This document shows, piece after piece, positions 37,248-53,029 of a stretch of DNA of 64,000 nucleotides. The notes beneath the pieces are model-generated. The model was given only the letters and a program-made list of their open reading frames with translations. It was not told the origin of the DNA and made no database searches. How positions within the stretch are numbered: position 1 is the first letter of the stretch; the number at the start of each line of letters is the position of its first letter. The position numbers were made by a program, and so were the translations under genes. Source of the stretch: Alcanivorax nanhaiticus. Lineage in GTDB: Bacteria > Pseudomonadota > Gammaproteobacteria > Pseudomonadales > Alcanivoracaceae. The stretch spans positions 1 to 64,000 of the forward strand of contig NZ_ARXV01000009.1 in assembly GCF_000756665.1 (NCBI RefSeq). The letters are read 5' to 3'.

Positions 37248-38075
37248 ATGGTCCGGGTGGATGAGATGTTAGTACGCTATAGGGCTGATCGTGCCGCTGT
37301 TGCCCTAGTGTTGGCGGTGTTTTTCATTCAAGTCACACTGTTTTTTCTGAGCGAAGGCTGGACTACCTGGTTAGCCATGCTCGCACTATTACCCGTACAG
37401 GTGTCCTGTGGGGCAATCTGTCACAATCATCATCATGTGAATACATTCCGAAAACGCCCACTGAATCGGGTATTCGAATGTATTCTTTACCTTCAAACAG
37501 GCACCAGTCCCTTTAGCTGGACGCTGCACCACAATATCGGGCACCACAAGCTGTACCTGGACCCGACCCAGGACCCATCGCCCTGGCAGCAGGCAGACGG
37601 GAGTCTCATGCCACGTTGGCGATATGTACTGATCAACACCCTGATGATTTACCCGGAGATTCACCGTATTGGGCAACAGCATCCCATGTTGTATCGCCGC
37701 TTTCTAAAAATGATAGTGATCGCCAACTTACCCCTTGTTGCTGCATTTGCCTTTGATCCCAGGAATGCCCTGATCATTTTTCTGATCCCGATGGTGGCGA
37801 TGCTCTTCATGCTGTTGGACAACACCTACGGGCAACACGCTGGCACAGGCTTTGAAGATCACTTCCACGCCTCACGGAATGTTGAGCTAAAGCGCTACAA
37901 CCTCCCCTCCTGGAATCTGGGCTACCACACGGCACATCACATGCTGCCCGGTCTGCACTGGAGCAAACTCCCCGCACTACATACACAGATCAGGCACCGG
38001 ATACCGGACGAACTGATCGCCAATCATATCTTCCTGCAGTGGGAACCCGCCCGACAGCAGCAGGAGGCCTCATGA
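37248..38075 (+). CDS. Membrane fatty acid desaturase family protein
   Basis: A di-iron membrane oxygenase-type protein. The 275-aa product has the three histidine boxes HNHHH (59-63), HHNIGHH (94-100) and YHTAHH (226-231), plus DHFHASRN, and hydrophobic segments near 16-35, 38-55, 153-170 and 172-192. It lacks obvious cytochrome b5 or ferredoxin domains. TAAGGG lies upstream of ATG 37248; ATG 37266 is an alternative. The stop overlaps the next gene (ATGA). Its lipid substrate cannot be told from sequence alone. Confidence 0.85.
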   Translation: MVRVDEMLVRYRADRAAVALVLAVFFIQVTLFFLSEGWTTWLAMLALLPVQVSCGAICHNHHHVNTFRKRPLNRVFECILYLQTGTSPFSWTLHHNIGHHKLYLDPTQDPSPWQQADGSLMPRWRYVLINTLMIYPEIHRIGQQHPMLYRRFLKMIVIANLPLVAAFAFDPRNALIIFLIPMVAMLFMLLDNTYGQHAGTGFEDHFHASRNVELKRYNLPSWNLGYHTAHHMLPGLHWSKLPALHTQIRHRIPDELIANHIFLQWEPARQQQEAS

Positions 38076-38476
38076 GCTTGCGCCTGTTCGTGACGCTACT
38101 GGTGATGGCGCCTCTTGCCATTGCCCGCGCGGGTGATTGCTACTACTACTGGAGCCATCAATGCGTTGAAGTTCTGGATGCCAGCAAACGGCAATTGCGC
38201 CAAACCGTCCTGATGTCACCTTCGATCAACTACTTCAACAGTGGAGCGCAAAGTTGTGACACTGCTGCCAACAGCCGACAGGAACCGGTCGCGGCCAAGC
38301 TACTGGAAGCCTTCAACAGCACTGCGGAAAAGGTCCGGGCCTGCAACGCGCCACTGAGCCAGGTTTCCTTGCGCGTTTTTGAAAACCCACAGAAAGCGAC
38401 TTGGCATTACAACCGCGCCACCCGAACCACCGATAACAAAAGCGTGCTGACGGTGGACAATTTGCCATTCCTCTAA
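38072..38476 (+). CDS. Small exported cysteine-containing protein, coupled to the desaturase
   Basis: I do not recognise a family. The start at 38072 overlaps the desaturase stop as ATGA, with CAGGAGG just upstream, an almost ideal ribosome-binding site. Residues 1-20 are a signal peptide (MSLRLFVTLLVMAPLAIARA). The mature part of about 114 residues begins GDCYYYWSHQCVEVLDASKR and has four cysteines, likely two disulfides. The tight coupling suggests a shared role with the desaturase, but no function can be assigned. Confidence 0.7.
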   Translation: MSLRLFVTLLVMAPLAIARAGDCYYYWSHQCVEVLDASKRQLRQTVLMSPSINYFNSGAQSCDTAANSRQEPVAAKLLEAFNSTAEKVRACNAPLSQVSLRVFENPQKATWHYNRATRTTDNKSVLTVDNLPFL

Positions 38477-38631
38477 GTCTTCTCGGCCAGCCGCCGGGGC
38501 TGGCCGCAATACGCATCGATTATGCTATGATCAGCAGGCACCTGCAGCGGCTGGGGTTTCCAGCTGCGCCACCGCCAATTTCGGCGCTCGGCGATTACAG
38601 TGCTTTGCAGCTTTCCTATTCGGGGCGAATA

Positions 38632-39357
38632 ATGAAAACAACCAAAACAGCCGCGCTTCTCTTCATGACGTTTACCCTGTCAATTCTGGCAGGATGCCAA
38701 GGGTTACAAGGGGAACGGGACGGGGATTATTACTTTTCCCCTGCCGGAGCCTACATTCTCGATCTGAGTATCAATACCTTCAGGGGCGAAGTGGTGCTGG
38801 ATGAACGCTGTGACCGCAATGGCGGCTCCACCACCTTCTGGGATGGCAGCGGGCGCCTGTTCCGGGCCGACTACCTGAACGTCCAGAATCACCCGATGAT
38901 CGAGGCGCCGCGCTTTGCCTCTGATCTGACTCTGCTTAACCTGACGCTCAACAGCTACCTGCGCGAAGTGGTGGCCAAGGCCCCGATGATCACCAGTGCA
39001 GAAGCCTCCTACCGGGAGTTTCTCGAAGATTCCGATCCCAAGGCTCTGTTCGCCATTATTGGTATCAACATTGACGCTGCCCAGGTGAAAGACATCGAAG
39101 CGGAGAGTGGCACCTACTACTATGGCTTCCTGCTCTTCAAGCGCGGTGACCTGATCTACGTCCTGCAACACCGCCAGCCGGTGCTGATGCCGGAGAAAAT
39201 GAAAGCGGTACTGCTGAATCTGGCGGAGGGTATGGAAATCCCGGGCCGGGTACGTGACGACACGGATCTGGAAAAATTACGCCGCATTCTCAAGAAGATG
39301 GCCCCTGGAGGCACCGACGGAGATCCGGTTCGCCTTTGCGAACCTGCGACCCCCTAA
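38632..39357 (+). CDS. Lipoprotein of unknown function
   Basis: I do not recognise a family. The lipobox LAGC ends a signal (MKTTKTAALLFMTFTLSILAGC), so the mature 220 residues are lipid-anchored. The body has a YYFSPAGAYILDLSINTFRGEVVLDERCDR start, a long mixed alpha/beta region and a C-terminal helix rich in charged residues; two further cysteines (DERCDR, RLCEPATP) are far apart. The frame is open for 35 codons upstream, but the signal fixes the start at 38632. Same strand as the preceding exported protein, 155 bases downstream. Confidence 0.7.
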   Translation: MKTTKTAALLFMTFTLSILAGCQGLQGERDGDYYFSPAGAYILDLSINTFRGEVVLDERCDRNGGSTTFWDGSGRLFRADYLNVQNHPMIEAPRFASDLTLLNLTLNSYLREVVAKAPMITSAEASYREFLEDSDPKALFAIIGINIDAAQVKDIEAESGTYYYGFLLFKRGDLIYVLQHRQPVLMPEKMKAVLLNLAEGMEIPGRVRDDTDLEKLRRILKKMAPGGTDGDPVRLCEPATP

Positions 39358-39378
39358 ATTGCCAATCCCTCATGGATC

Positions 39379-39410
39379 ACTGACAATGGAAGAGCGCTTC
39401 CATTGTCAGT
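39379..39410. promoter_or_regulatory. Perfect 14-bp hairpin ahead of phhB
   Basis: ACTGACAATGGAAG / CTTCCATTGTCAGT with a 4-base loop AGCG, no mismatch and no following T-run. It ends 18 bases before the phhB start codon, where the transcript leader would be. Either an operator palindrome or an RNA hairpin. Confidence 0.6.
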
Positions 39411-39428
39411 ATGAGACAGGACATCGCC

Positions 39429-39770
39429 ATGACGACGTTAAATAACCAGCCTTGTGAGGCCTGCAGAGCTGACGCTCCCGAAGTCAGCGAGCAGGAAAAG
39501 GAATCGCTGTTTCCACAGATTCCCCAGTGGATTCAAGTGGAAGAAGACGGCGTGGAGAAGCTGCAGCGGCATTTCAGCTTCCGCAACTTTGAACAGGCGC
39601 TGGCTTTCACCAACCAGATCGGTCAGCTGGCAGAACGCGAAGGCCATCACCCAGCCATCCTCACGGAATATGGCAAAGTGACTGTGACCTGGTGGACGCA
39701 CAAGATTAACGGCCTGCACCGTAACGACTTCATCTGCGCCGCCAAGACTGACGCTCTTCTCGATCAGTAG
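39429..39770 (+). CDS. phhB: Pterin-4a-carbinolamine dehydratase
   Basis: It dehydrates 4a-hydroxytetrahydropterin, recycling the cofactor of phenylalanine hydroxylase. The 113-aa product has the core [20 protein letters not shown] and [15 protein letters not shown], with the catalytic His residues of the family. AGGA lies eight bases before ATG 39429; an earlier ATG at 39411 touches the hairpin. phhA is not next to it here, so a wider role in pterin metabolism is possible. Confidence 0.92.
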   Translation: MTTLNNQPCEACRADAPEVSEQEKESLFPQIPQWIQVEEDGVEKLQRHFSFRNFEQALAFTNQIGQLAEREGHHPAILTEYGKVTVTWWTHKINGLHRNDFICAAKTDALLDQ

Positions 39771-39874
39771 CCCTTCCTCCGACTGACCGTTTACGCCAAC
39801 GCAGTGAACAAAACGGCTTCACTGCAGCCCTCTGGCCTTTGTTAGCATCCCCGGTAACCTGAGGAGAAACTGAC

Positions 39875-40333
39875 ATGGCCCTTACCGAAGAACAGAAAAA
39901 TTTCATCAAATCTGCCAGCGACAAGACCTTCCCGTTCGTGGAACGCTGTGAGGTGCAGACCCTGGATGTGGACCGTGGTTACTGCAAGATGCTGATGCCG
40001 TTCAAACCCAACATCAACCATGTGGGCATCATGTACGCTGGCGCGCTGTATACCATCGCCGAACTGCCTGGGGGCACCATCTATCTGACCTCCTTCGACA
40101 CCAAGAAGTACTATCCCATCGTCAAGGACATGTCGATCCGCTTCCGTCGCCCGGCCACCACTGACGTGACTGTGGAAGTCACCCTGAGCGAAGAGGAAAT
40201 CGCTCGCATCGAAAGCACCACCGAAGAAGTGGGCAAATGTGATTTCGAGTGGGATGTGGAATTGAAAGACGCCAACGGCGAGGTGGTTGCCATCTCCCAT
40301 AACGTCTATCAGATGCGCAAGATCGGGGCGTAA
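39875..40333 (+). CDS. Hotdog-fold thioesterase-like protein (DUF4442 type)
   Basis: The 152-aa product has hotdog-fold features: PFKPNINHVGIMYAGALYTIAELPGGTIY with a helix following the NHVG turn, then DMSIRFRRPATTDVTVEV and a final strand VVAISHNVYQMRK. It resembles the DUF4442 / YiiD C-terminal group of putative acyl-CoA thioesterases. Catalytic residues are not certain. GAGGAG precedes the ATG. A bidirectional terminator separates it from hemE. Confidence 0.75.
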   Translation: MALTEEQKNFIKSASDKTFPFVERCEVQTLDVDRGYCKMLMPFKPNINHVGIMYAGALYTIAELPGGTIYLTSFDTKKYYPIVKDMSIRFRRPATTDVTVEVTLSEEEIARIESTTEEVGKCDFEWDVELKDANGEVVAISHNVYQMRKIGA

Positions 40334-40401
40334 AGGCCGTTACAGGCTGAGATGCGCGCAAGTGCCCGGCACTGTAACAGAACCGATGTAACCGCCAGTA
40401 C

Positions 40402-40438
40402 AAAAAAGGCCGCACCCGACTCCGGGCGCGGCCTTTTT
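40402..40438. terminator. Bidirectional terminator between the hotdog gene and hemE
   Basis: An 11-bp stem with one mismatch (GGCCGCACCCG / CGGGCGCGGCC), loop ACTC, flanked by A6 on the left and T5 on the right. Confidence 0.9.
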
Positions 40439-40460
40439 CATCTCAGTAGACGATAGCCAT

Positions 40461-41522
40461 TTATCGCGTACTGAATTCGTGTACTGCCTCGATAAAGACC
40501 CGCGCATGTTCCGGATCCACTTGCGGTGTGATGCCGTGACCCAGATTGAACACATGCCCCGGATGATCCCCGAAATCATCCAGGATCCGCTTCACTTCAG
40601 CACGAATCGCCTCCGGTGAAGCATAGAGTACCGCCGGATCCATGTTGCCCTGCAGTGCCACCTTGTGGCCAACCCGGCGACGGGCTTCACCAATGTTGAT
40701 GGTCCAGTCCAGACCCAGCGCATCACAACCGGTGTCTGCCATGGACTCCAGCCACAGGCCGCCGTTCTTGGTAAACAGGATCACCGGCACCTTGCGACCA
40801 TCATGATCACGAATCAGGCCATCGACGATCTGCTTCATGTATTTCAGAGAGAACTGCTGGTACGCCTCAGCAGACAGCGCCCCGCCCCAGGTATCAAAGA
40901 TCTGCACGGCCTGGGCGCCGGCACGGATCTGGGCATTCAGATACGCAGTGACCGACTGGGCCAGCTTGTCGAGCATGGCATGGGCCAGCTCCGGCTGGCT
41001 GTAGACCATGCCTTTGAGGTGACGGAAATCCTTGCTGGAGCCGCCTTCCACCATATAGGTAGCCAGAGTCCAGGGACTGCCGGAGAAACCGATCAGGGGA
41101 ACACGACCATTCAAAGCGCCGCGGATGGTGCTCACCGCTTTCATCACATAGCCCAGATCGGATTCCGCATCCGGGATCGGCAGAGCCGCTACGTCCGCTT
41201 CGGTGCGCACCACTTTCTTGAATTTCGGCCCTTCACCCGTCTCGAAGTACAGCCCCAGCCCCATGGCATCCGGGATGGTGAGGATATCGGAGAACAGGAT
41301 AGCGGCATCCAGCGGGTAGCGCTCCAGAGGCTGCAGGGTCACCTCACAGGCCAGATCAGCGTTCTTGCACAGATCCATGAACGAGCCGGCATGTTCGCGG
41401 CTGGCGCGATATTCCGGCAGGTAACGGCCCGCCTGTCGCATCATCCAGATCGGCGTGCGTTCAACAGACTCCCGGTTAAGGGCGCGGAGAAACAGATCGT
41501 TCTGGAGAGGGGCGAAAGTCAT
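40461..41522 (-). CDS. hemE: Uroporphyrinogen decarboxylase
   Basis: It decarboxylates uroporphyrinogen III to coproporphyrinogen III in haem synthesis. The 353-aa product has the family's N-terminal [42 protein letters not shown], and [17 protein letters not shown]. The start at 41522 has no competing upstream start with support. It is downstream of gltB-gltD as in Pseudomonas but separated by a terminator and a type C repeat, so it needs its own promoter, part of which may lie in the left repeat arm. Confidence 0.96.
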   Translation of the reverse strand: MTFAPLQNDLFLRALNRESVERTPIWMMRQAGRYLPEYRASREHAGSFMDLCKNADLACEVTLQPLERYPLDAAILFSDILTIPDAMGLGLYFETGEGPKFKKVVRTEADVAALPIPDAESDLGYVMKAVSTIRGALNGRVPLIGFSGSPWTLATYMVEGGSSKDFRHLKGMVYSQPELAHAMLDKLAQSVTAYLNAQIRAGAQAVQIFDTWGGALSAEAYQQFSLKYMKQIVDGLIRDHDGRKVPVILFTKNGGLWLESMADTGCDALGLDWTINIGEARRRVGHKVALQGNMDPAVLYASPEAIRAEVKRILDDFGDHPGHVFNLGHGITPQVDPEHARVFIEAVHEFSTR

Positions 41523-41536
41523 TGTGGGTCCTATGG

Positions 41537-41682
41537 TCTGACGTCGGACGTCTGACGCTCGACGCCCTGAAACAAATTACAGAATTCAGCACTTTACCTC
41601 ATTCCGGGCTCTGTGCGCATAACAAAAAGGCCCGCGAAGCGGGCCTTTTGCATCCGACGTCAGACTTCCGACGTCCGACAGG
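41537..41682. repeat. Heptad hairpin element, type C, enclosing the gltD terminator
   Basis: Left arm 41537-41569: TCTGACG-TCGGACG-TCTGACG-CTCGACG-CCCTG; right arm 41651-41682, on the other strand, TCGGACG-TCGGAAG-TCTGACG-TCGGATG. Units are 7 bases. The loop of about 80 bases contains the gltD terminator. The right arm begins three bases after the gltD stop; the left arm ends 15 bases from the hemE start. Confidence 0.85.
41624..41649 (-). terminator. Terminator of gltB-gltD
   Basis: A 7-bp perfect stem GGCCCGC / GCGGGCC with loop GAA, A5 on the plus strand (U5 in the gltD transcript). Located in the loop of the type C repeat. Confidence 0.88.
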
Positions 41683-41684
41683 TT

Positions 41685-47589
<5,905 letters not shown>

Positions 47590-47750
47590 AACCTTTTCCT
47601 CTTGAATTTCAGAGACTTACAGAAGGCAAATGGCGTCAGGCCAGTGGTGACGGCAAAAAAGGGATATGCATTCTACACATTGCGGGGTTGGGCGACAAAT
47701 TGTACAGGCGCCTAACCCGCTTTTTTTGTTATCCAGACGAGATAAAACTT

Positions 47751-49208
47751 CTAGAGTTCGCTGCGAATGTCGCCCATCTTGCGGGGAAAAGGCCCGGCTT
47801 CACGCAACTTCGCAGGCAGCGAGGCTTTGGCATCCAGCGCCGCCTGGCGACTGGAATAATCCCCGGAAAGCACCAACCAGACGGTCTTGCCGTTACGCTC
47901 CGCCTCGTAGTATGCCCCTTTTCGCTGAACATCATCGAGCACACGGCGCGCACCTTCCTGTTGACTGGTGGCGGTAATTTGCAAAAACCAACGGTCATCA
48001 TTCAGCGATGCCAACCAACCCGCGTGCTGATAACCCTTATCATCCACCAAGGGCTCCTCTGCCACAGCGGCTTTCTCCTGGGGCGGAGCCTCAACCGGCT
48101 CAACGTCAGGCGCTTTTTCTTCAAGAACCATGACAGGGTCTTTCGGCGGAGGATCAGACTGCATTACAGGATCTGCCACGGGCTCCAGGATGACACCTCC
48201 CTCTTGTCGAGCCGGGGCCTCTCTGGACTCCAAATCTTCCAGCCGCGCCACCGGCTCCATGGTAGGCTCCATGGGCTGAACGGAATCCTCCTGCACCGGG
48301 GCGGATTCGGCATCGCTCATCTCTGCGGCAGGCACAGGCAAGTCAAGCGCCCGCGTGGTTAGCTCGGAGTCAGAATCCGGCTCCGAGGACAAACCAACCC
48401 ACAACAACACCACCACGATCAACAAACCTGCCACAGCAGAAATATGTCGCCACGGCGGCGCAGCACGATCCTCTACCTCGGAATCCTGATCCTCATAGCC
48501 CACATCAACAGCTTGGTCGACATCAAACTCCGACTCATCTTCTGGATCGAGCGCACCAAATCGCACCTCGTGGTCATCGGCATCAGTCGCCACCACCTCA
48601 CCTCCCGAAGTGAGGCTCTTGAGCAGAGCGGACAGATTGCCATCACTCAGTTCACGCTGAGCTTCAGCCTCCTTATCATCCAGCTCCATCCCTAGCACAA
48701 ACCAGGCAAAGTCCTGCACATCTTCCGCCATCAACACCGGCAGATTCAGCACATCATCAACGGCAAAATCTGCGGCCTTGATGCGCTCAATGACTCCCGG
48801 CAGCCCACCAAAGAAGTATCCCAGGCGTCCCGCCAATTTCTGTTTCAGGGAAGCCATGGTGGCAAGTGATTCAGGTGATAACTGTTCCGCATTATCCACC
48901 ACCACCACAATACGCCCATCGGCGAGAGTGCTACGCAGGGTTTCAGGCAGCTCCGCACGTTCAATATTGAAATGACGCAACAACGCATCGATGACCACAT
49001 TGGCATCATGCTCATCGCCACCATCAATGCGCACCACCTCCAGATCATCCAGCAGCGCCATTACCGCCTGACCGAGCAGCGTGGAAACACCACTCCCCTC
49101 ATCGCCCTCAACCACGACCACAGAGCCGAGGCCGGCGTGCGCCGTCAGCGCATCAAGATAATCACCACGCGATGCGCCACTGAAGAAACGATCATCATCA
49201 AACTCCAC
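47751..49208 (-). CDS. damX: DamX-like cell division protein with SPOR domain
   Basis: A septal-ring type protein. The 485-aa product has an N-terminal AAA-like domain ([18 protein letters not shown] as a P-loop-like stretch, [11 protein letters not shown] as Walker B-like), an acidic linker, one transmembrane helix (about residues 258-275, [17 protein letters not shown]), a Pro/Glu-rich stretch and a C-terminal SPOR domain ([20 protein letters not shown] to [16 protein letters not shown]). It starts with GTG, overlapping the aroB end by 11 bases. In E. coli dam follows damX; here gltB follows, and no dam gene is present. Confidence 0.88.
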   Translation of the reverse strand: MEFDDDRFFSGASRGDYLDALTAHAGLGSVVVVEGDEGSGVSTLLGQAVMALLDDLEVVRIDGGDEHDANVVIDALLRHFNIERAELPETLRSTLADGRIVVVVDNAEQLSPESLATMASLKQKLAGRLGYFFGGLPGVIERIKAADFAVDDVLNLPVLMAEDVQDFAWFVLGMELDDKEAEAQRELSDGNLSALLKSLTSGGEVVATDADDHEVRFGALDPEDESEFDVDQAVDVGYEDQDSEVEDRAAPPWRHISAVAGLLIVVVLLWVGLSSEPDSDSELTTRALDLPVPAAEMSDAESAPVQEDSVQPMEPTMEPVARLEDLESREAPARQEGGVILEPVADPVMQSDPPPKDPVMVLEEKAPDVEPVEAPPQEKAAVAEEPLVDDKGYQHAGWLASLNDDRWFLQITATSQQEGARRVLDDVQRKGAYYEAERNGKTVWLVLSGDYSSRQAALDAKASLPAKLREAGPFPRKMGDIRSEL

Positions 49209-50277
49209 AGAATGCCTCCAGCGTGCTTTCCAATGCGGCCTTGTCGTAATCCGCAGTCACCACAGCCTCGCCCAGCGCCTTGAGTAGCACCAGTCGAAGC
49301 TGACCGTTGTGCACCTTCTTGTCCATTGCCATAAGATCGAGAAACTGCTCGGGCGTCATTCCTGCGGGAACGACAACAGGCAATTCCCAGGTCGCCAGCA
49401 ATGCAGTCAGGTCCGCCTCCAGACCAGCCTCAACCCAGCCCAGCTCGGAAGACATTCGCACCGCCATGATCATACCCACCGCAACCGCTTCGCCATGCAA
49501 CATGGAGGTATAACCGGTAGCGGTCTCAATAGCATGACCAAAGGTGTGGCCAAGATTCAGAAGGGCACGATTTCCCTGCTCGGTCTCATCATCAGCCACC
49601 ACTTGCGCCTTGTTTTCACAGCTGCGATAGATTGCTTCCGCAATCGCGTCTGATTCTCTGGACAGCAACTTCTCGTTGTTAGTTTCCAGCCAGCGATAAA
49701 AAGGCAGATCCCGGATCAAGCCGTATTTGACCACTTCGGCATAGCCTGCAGCCAACTCCCGGGCAGGCAAGGTCTCCAACACAAGAGTATCGATCAACAC
49801 CAGACGGGGCTGATAGAAGGCACCAATCATGTTCTTGCCACGGGGATGATTGACCGCCGTCTTGCCCCCCACGGAAGAATCCACTTGCGCCAACAAGGTG
49901 GTGGGCACCTGAATGAAATCCACCCCACGCTGATAGCAGGCAGCAGCAAACCCGACCATATCCCCAACCACACCGCCGCCCAGAGCAATCAGCGTAGTGG
50001 TGCGCGAGTGGCGCTTGCTCATCAGCGCATCAAAAATGGTTTCCAGCGTATCGAGCGTCTTGAATTTTTCCCCATCGGGAAGAATGAGGGTGTCGCACTG
50101 CACATCGGCAAATTGTTTTGCCAGCTTGTCCAGATAGAGGGGCGCAATGGTTTCATTGGTGATGATCATCACCTGGTTGCCGCGGATCTGCTCCGCCAGC
50201 GGGAAGGTGTCGAGCAACCCTTCACCGATGTGAATGGGGTAACTGCGCTCGGCAAGAGCCACCTGAAGTGTGCGCAT
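49198..50277 (-). CDS. aroB: 3-dehydroquinate synthase
   Basis: The second shikimate-pathway enzyme, cyclising DAHP with transient NAD oxidation and a metal ion. The 359-aa product starts [18 protein letters not shown], with [58 protein letters not shown] and [11 protein letters not shown]. Two ATGs lie together (50280 and 50277); the second has better spacing from GGAG. The aroK-aroB-damX order is conserved. The last 11 bases overlap damX. Confidence 0.96.
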   Translation of the reverse strand: MRTLQVALAERSYPIHIGEGLLDTFPLAEQIRGNQVMIITNETIAPLYLDKLAKQFADVQCDTLILPDGEKFKTLDTLETIFDALMSKRHSRTTTLIALGGGVVGDMVGFAAACYQRGVDFIQVPTTLLAQVDSSVGGKTAVNHPRGKNMIGAFYQPRLVLIDTLVLETLPARELAAGYAEVVKYGLIRDLPFYRWLETNNEKLLSRESDAIAEAIYRSCENKAQVVADDETEQGNRALLNLGHTFGHAIETATGYTSMLHGEAVAVGMIMAVRMSSELGWVEAGLEADLTALLATWELPVVVPAGMTPEQFLDLMAMDKKVHNGQLRLVLLKALGEAVVTADYDKAALESTLEAFCGV

Positions 50278-50340
50278 CATCTCTCCGCAATTCAATGTTT
50301 GACCTGTGCCGGGCGCATCCCGAACACTGGTTTGCGGACA

Positions 50341-50874
50341 TTATCCTTGTCGGTGGGACCCCAAACAAGCCAGCACGTCATCAGCCACTTTCTTGAGGTT
50401 ACCTGAAGCCGTGGACACCACATGGTGGGCCACTTCGCGGTAAAGCGGATCGCGCTCGGCAAACAGCGCTTCCAACTTCGCCTGCGGATCCGCAGTCTGC
50501 AGCAGAGGACGATTGCGGTCATTACGGGTACGGGCCAGCTGAACCTCCACCGGCGTCCACAGATACACCACACAACCACGATCATGCAGCAACCGGCGAT
50601 TCTCTGGCGTCACCACCACGCCACCCCCGGTAGCCAGCACAATGCCACTCAGCGCGGAAAGCTCTTCGATCACTTCGTGCTCGCGACGACGAAAACCGGC
50701 CTCCCCTTCCATATCGAATATCCAGGGAATATCAGCACCGGTCTTTTCTTCAATGACTTTGTCAGAGTCGTAGAAAGGGTAATCCAGAATCTGGGAGAGA
50801 TGTCGGCCCAGGGTGCTTTTACCTGCACCCATGGGGCCGACCAATATCAAGGAAGGGTTACTTGTTTCTATCAC
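50341..50874 (-). CDS. aroK: Shikimate kinase
   Basis: It phosphorylates shikimate with ATP. The 177-aa product has the P-loop GPMGAGKST (13-21), the shikimate-binding DSDKVIEEKTGADIPWIF, GEAGFRRREHEV and ATGGGVV, and the lid Arg in RNDRNRPLL. The start codon is GTG, overlapping the pilQ stop as GTGA, so it is probably translated by coupling with the pilus operon. The gap to aroB is 63 bases. Confidence 0.95.
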   Translation of the reverse strand: MIETSNPSLILVGPMGAGKSTLGRHLSQILDYPFYDSDKVIEEKTGADIPWIFDMEGEAGFRRREHEVIEELSALSGIVLATGGGVVVTPENRRLLHDRGCVVYLWTPVEVQLARTRNDRNRPLLQTADPQAKLEALFAERDPLYREVAHHVVSTASGNLKKVADDVLACLGSHRQG

Positions 50875-53009
50875 CGACTCGCCAACGCATCTCTCATCAA
50901 GCGCGGCGTAATGAAAATCAGTAGCTCCTGCTTACTGTCACGCTTGACGGTTTTCTTGAACAGGTTCCCGATCCACGGCAGATCACCCAGGAAGGGCGTT
51001 TTGATAACCGAGTTGATCTTTTCCTGCTGGAAGATACCACCAAGGACCACTGTCTCGCCATCATTTACTAACACGGAAGTTTCCACCCGGTTGGTATCGA
51101 TCGCAGCGGAACCGTCAGAGCTGAAGGAATCGTTGTTCACTTTCAGCGTCATAATGATATTGCCATCCGGGGTGATATGTGGAGTCACCTCAAGGCGCAG
51201 TTCGGCCTCGACAAAATCGATGGAGGTCGCGCCTGAAGAAGTAGCCACCTCAAACGGAACCTGCTGACCTGAAGCGATGACCGCAGGCTGCTGATCTGCC
51301 GTCAACACTTTCGGCGTTGCTACCAGCTCACCATGACCCTCCGCCTCAAGCGCAGACAATTCCAGTTCGATCAACCCAGACGTCAAATCAGTAAAGCCCA
51401 CCGCGAAACGGCTGGCACTTGCAGAATCCACTCCCAGATCTACTAGAAGATCATCGGTATTATCATCCTCAGGAATAATAAATTCCTGCTCAATCCCATC
51501 AATCGGATCATTTTCAGTTTCGATATTGGTTCCATGCAGATCCCTCAACGATTGGATACGCCCAGAATAAACCATGGACTTTCTTTCACGAATAATCTCA
51601 TTATTATCATATCCAATGCCGCCCCAACGAACCCCGAATTCATCGCTCAGGTCGTTCGTCGCGATGACCACTCGAGCCTCGATAAGTACCTGCTGAACTG
51701 GAATATCCAGCTGCTCAATCAGGTCACGGATATCCTGCAGCTTCGCTGTCGTATCCTGAACAATCAGGGTATTGGTACGCTGATCCACCACTACAGAACC
51801 CCGTGCGGACACCAGCGCCTCTCCTTTCCCACCAGCATTACTGATCAACTCCTTGAGCTCGCTGGCATTGGCATAATTAATATTGATGTACTGGGTTCGC
51901 AGCGGGGCCAGAGCCTCAATTTTCTTTTGGCTCTCCAGCTCAAGCTGCTCACGGGCAGCAATTTCATCGGCGGGAGCAACCAGCAAGACATTACCCACCC
52001 GGCGCTTGTCCAGCCCTTTTGTTTTGAGGATCAATTCCAGAGCCTGATCCCAGGGAACATTCTGCAGCCGCAAGGTAATGCGACCGTCGACGGTATCCGA
52101 CGCTACCAAGTTTAATCCGGTGAAGTCTGCAATCAGCTGAAGTACAGAACGCACTTCGATATCCTGGAAATTCAGCGACAGCTTTTCTCCAGTATATTCA
52201 AATGCATCCTTTTTCTTGCGCTCAGCTTCCGCACGGGTCACAGGTTTCACATTAATACTGAACTGATTATCAGCCTGATAAGCCAGATACTCCCAAACAC
52301 CGCTAGGCTCAATCTCGATGATTGTGCTTCCATCAGACACCTTGACATCAACCATCTTTACCGGAGTTGCAAAGTCAGTCACATCAAGCTTGCGGATCAG
52401 CTCATCCGGCACGCCCGCTCCCACAAAACGGGCAACAATACGGCCGCCCTCTTCCTGAACATCGACAGGAATCGAAGCCCTGGAGAGATTGACAATCACT
52501 CGCCCCTCCCCATCATCTCCGCGGCGGAAATCTACGCCTTCTACCGCAGACTCACTAGAGGAGGCGCCTGAATTGGCCGCAGTGCCGGCATCGGCTTTCT
52601 CCCCGCCCAGCATAACGATCAGCGAATCCCCATCCACAGACGTGGTATAGCCCGTCAGTGAATCCAGATTGAAAATCAGACGAGTACGGTCCTTGGCCTC
52701 TACGATAGTGACGCTCCGGGCATTACCCGTACCAAGATTCTGCCGCTTCCCAGTCACACTGCTATCCGCACCCAACAAATCCAGCGCAATACGTGCCGGC
52801 TGTTCAATGCTATATCCCTTGGCTTCTGGAACACCTCCATCGAATGTCAGGCGCACTTCCATTGAATCACCAGACAAGGCATTCGCCTCAATGGATTTAA
52901 GGGTAGCCGCGAAAGACAGGGAGCTCATACCCCCCAAGAGTCCTGCGAGCACCACCCCTGCCAGACGCCGGGATGCGTTCATTTTTCTGTTCATCTTTAT
53001 AATTTTCAT
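50871..53009 (-). CDS. pilQ: Type IV pilus secretin PilQ
   Basis: The outer membrane channel through which the pilus passes. The 712-aa product has a signal sequence (to about SFA, residue 34), two AMIN domains (about 37-130 and 160-260), an STN/N0 domain (KLSLNFQDIEVRSVLQLIAD), a secretin N1 domain and the secretin core (QVLIEARVVIATNDLSDEFGV; the VPLLGDLPWIGNLF-type end, seen as TPFLGDLPWIGNLFKK). Standard length. The ATG at 53009 has GGGGA upstream; other ATGs at residues 6 and 10 are possible. Last of pilMNOPQ. Confidence 0.96.
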   Translation of the reverse strand: MKIIKMNRKMNASRRLAGVVLAGLLGGMSSLSFAATLKSIEANALSGDSMEVRLTFDGGVPEAKGYSIEQPARIALDLLGADSSVTGKRQNLGTGNARSVTIVEAKDRTRLIFNLDSLTGYTTSVDGDSLIVMLGGEKADAGTAANSGASSSESAVEGVDFRRGDDGEGRVIVNLSRASIPVDVQEEGGRIVARFVGAGVPDELIRKLDVTDFATPVKMVDVKVSDGSTIIEIEPSGVWEYLAYQADNQFSINVKPVTRAEAERKKKDAFEYTGEKLSLNFQDIEVRSVLQLIADFTGLNLVASDTVDGRITLRLQNVPWDQALELILKTKGLDKRRVGNVLLVAPADEIAAREQLELESQKKIEALAPLRTQYININYANASELKELISNAGGKGEALVSARGSVVVDQRTNTLIVQDTTAKLQDIRDLIEQLDIPVQQVLIEARVVIATNDLSDEFGVRWGGIGYDNNEIIRERKSMVYSGRIQSLRDLHGTNIETENDPIDGIEQEFIIPEDDNTDDLLVDLGVDSASASRFAVGFTDLTSGLIELELSALEAEGHGELVATPKVLTADQQPAVIASGQQVPFEVATSSGATSIDFVEAELRLEVTPHITPDGNIIMTLKVNNDSFSSDGSAAIDTNRVETSVLVNDGETVVLGGIFQQEKINSVIKTPFLGDLPWIGNLFKKTVKRDSKQELLIFITPRLMRDALASR

Positions 53010-53029
53010 AACTGGATCCCCAGCGACTG

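Noticed and set aside
47700-47735. Possible terminator between damX and gltB (plus-strand GCGGG...T-run)
   Set aside because: The T-run lies on the plus strand while both genes are on the minus strand, and there is no complementary stem.
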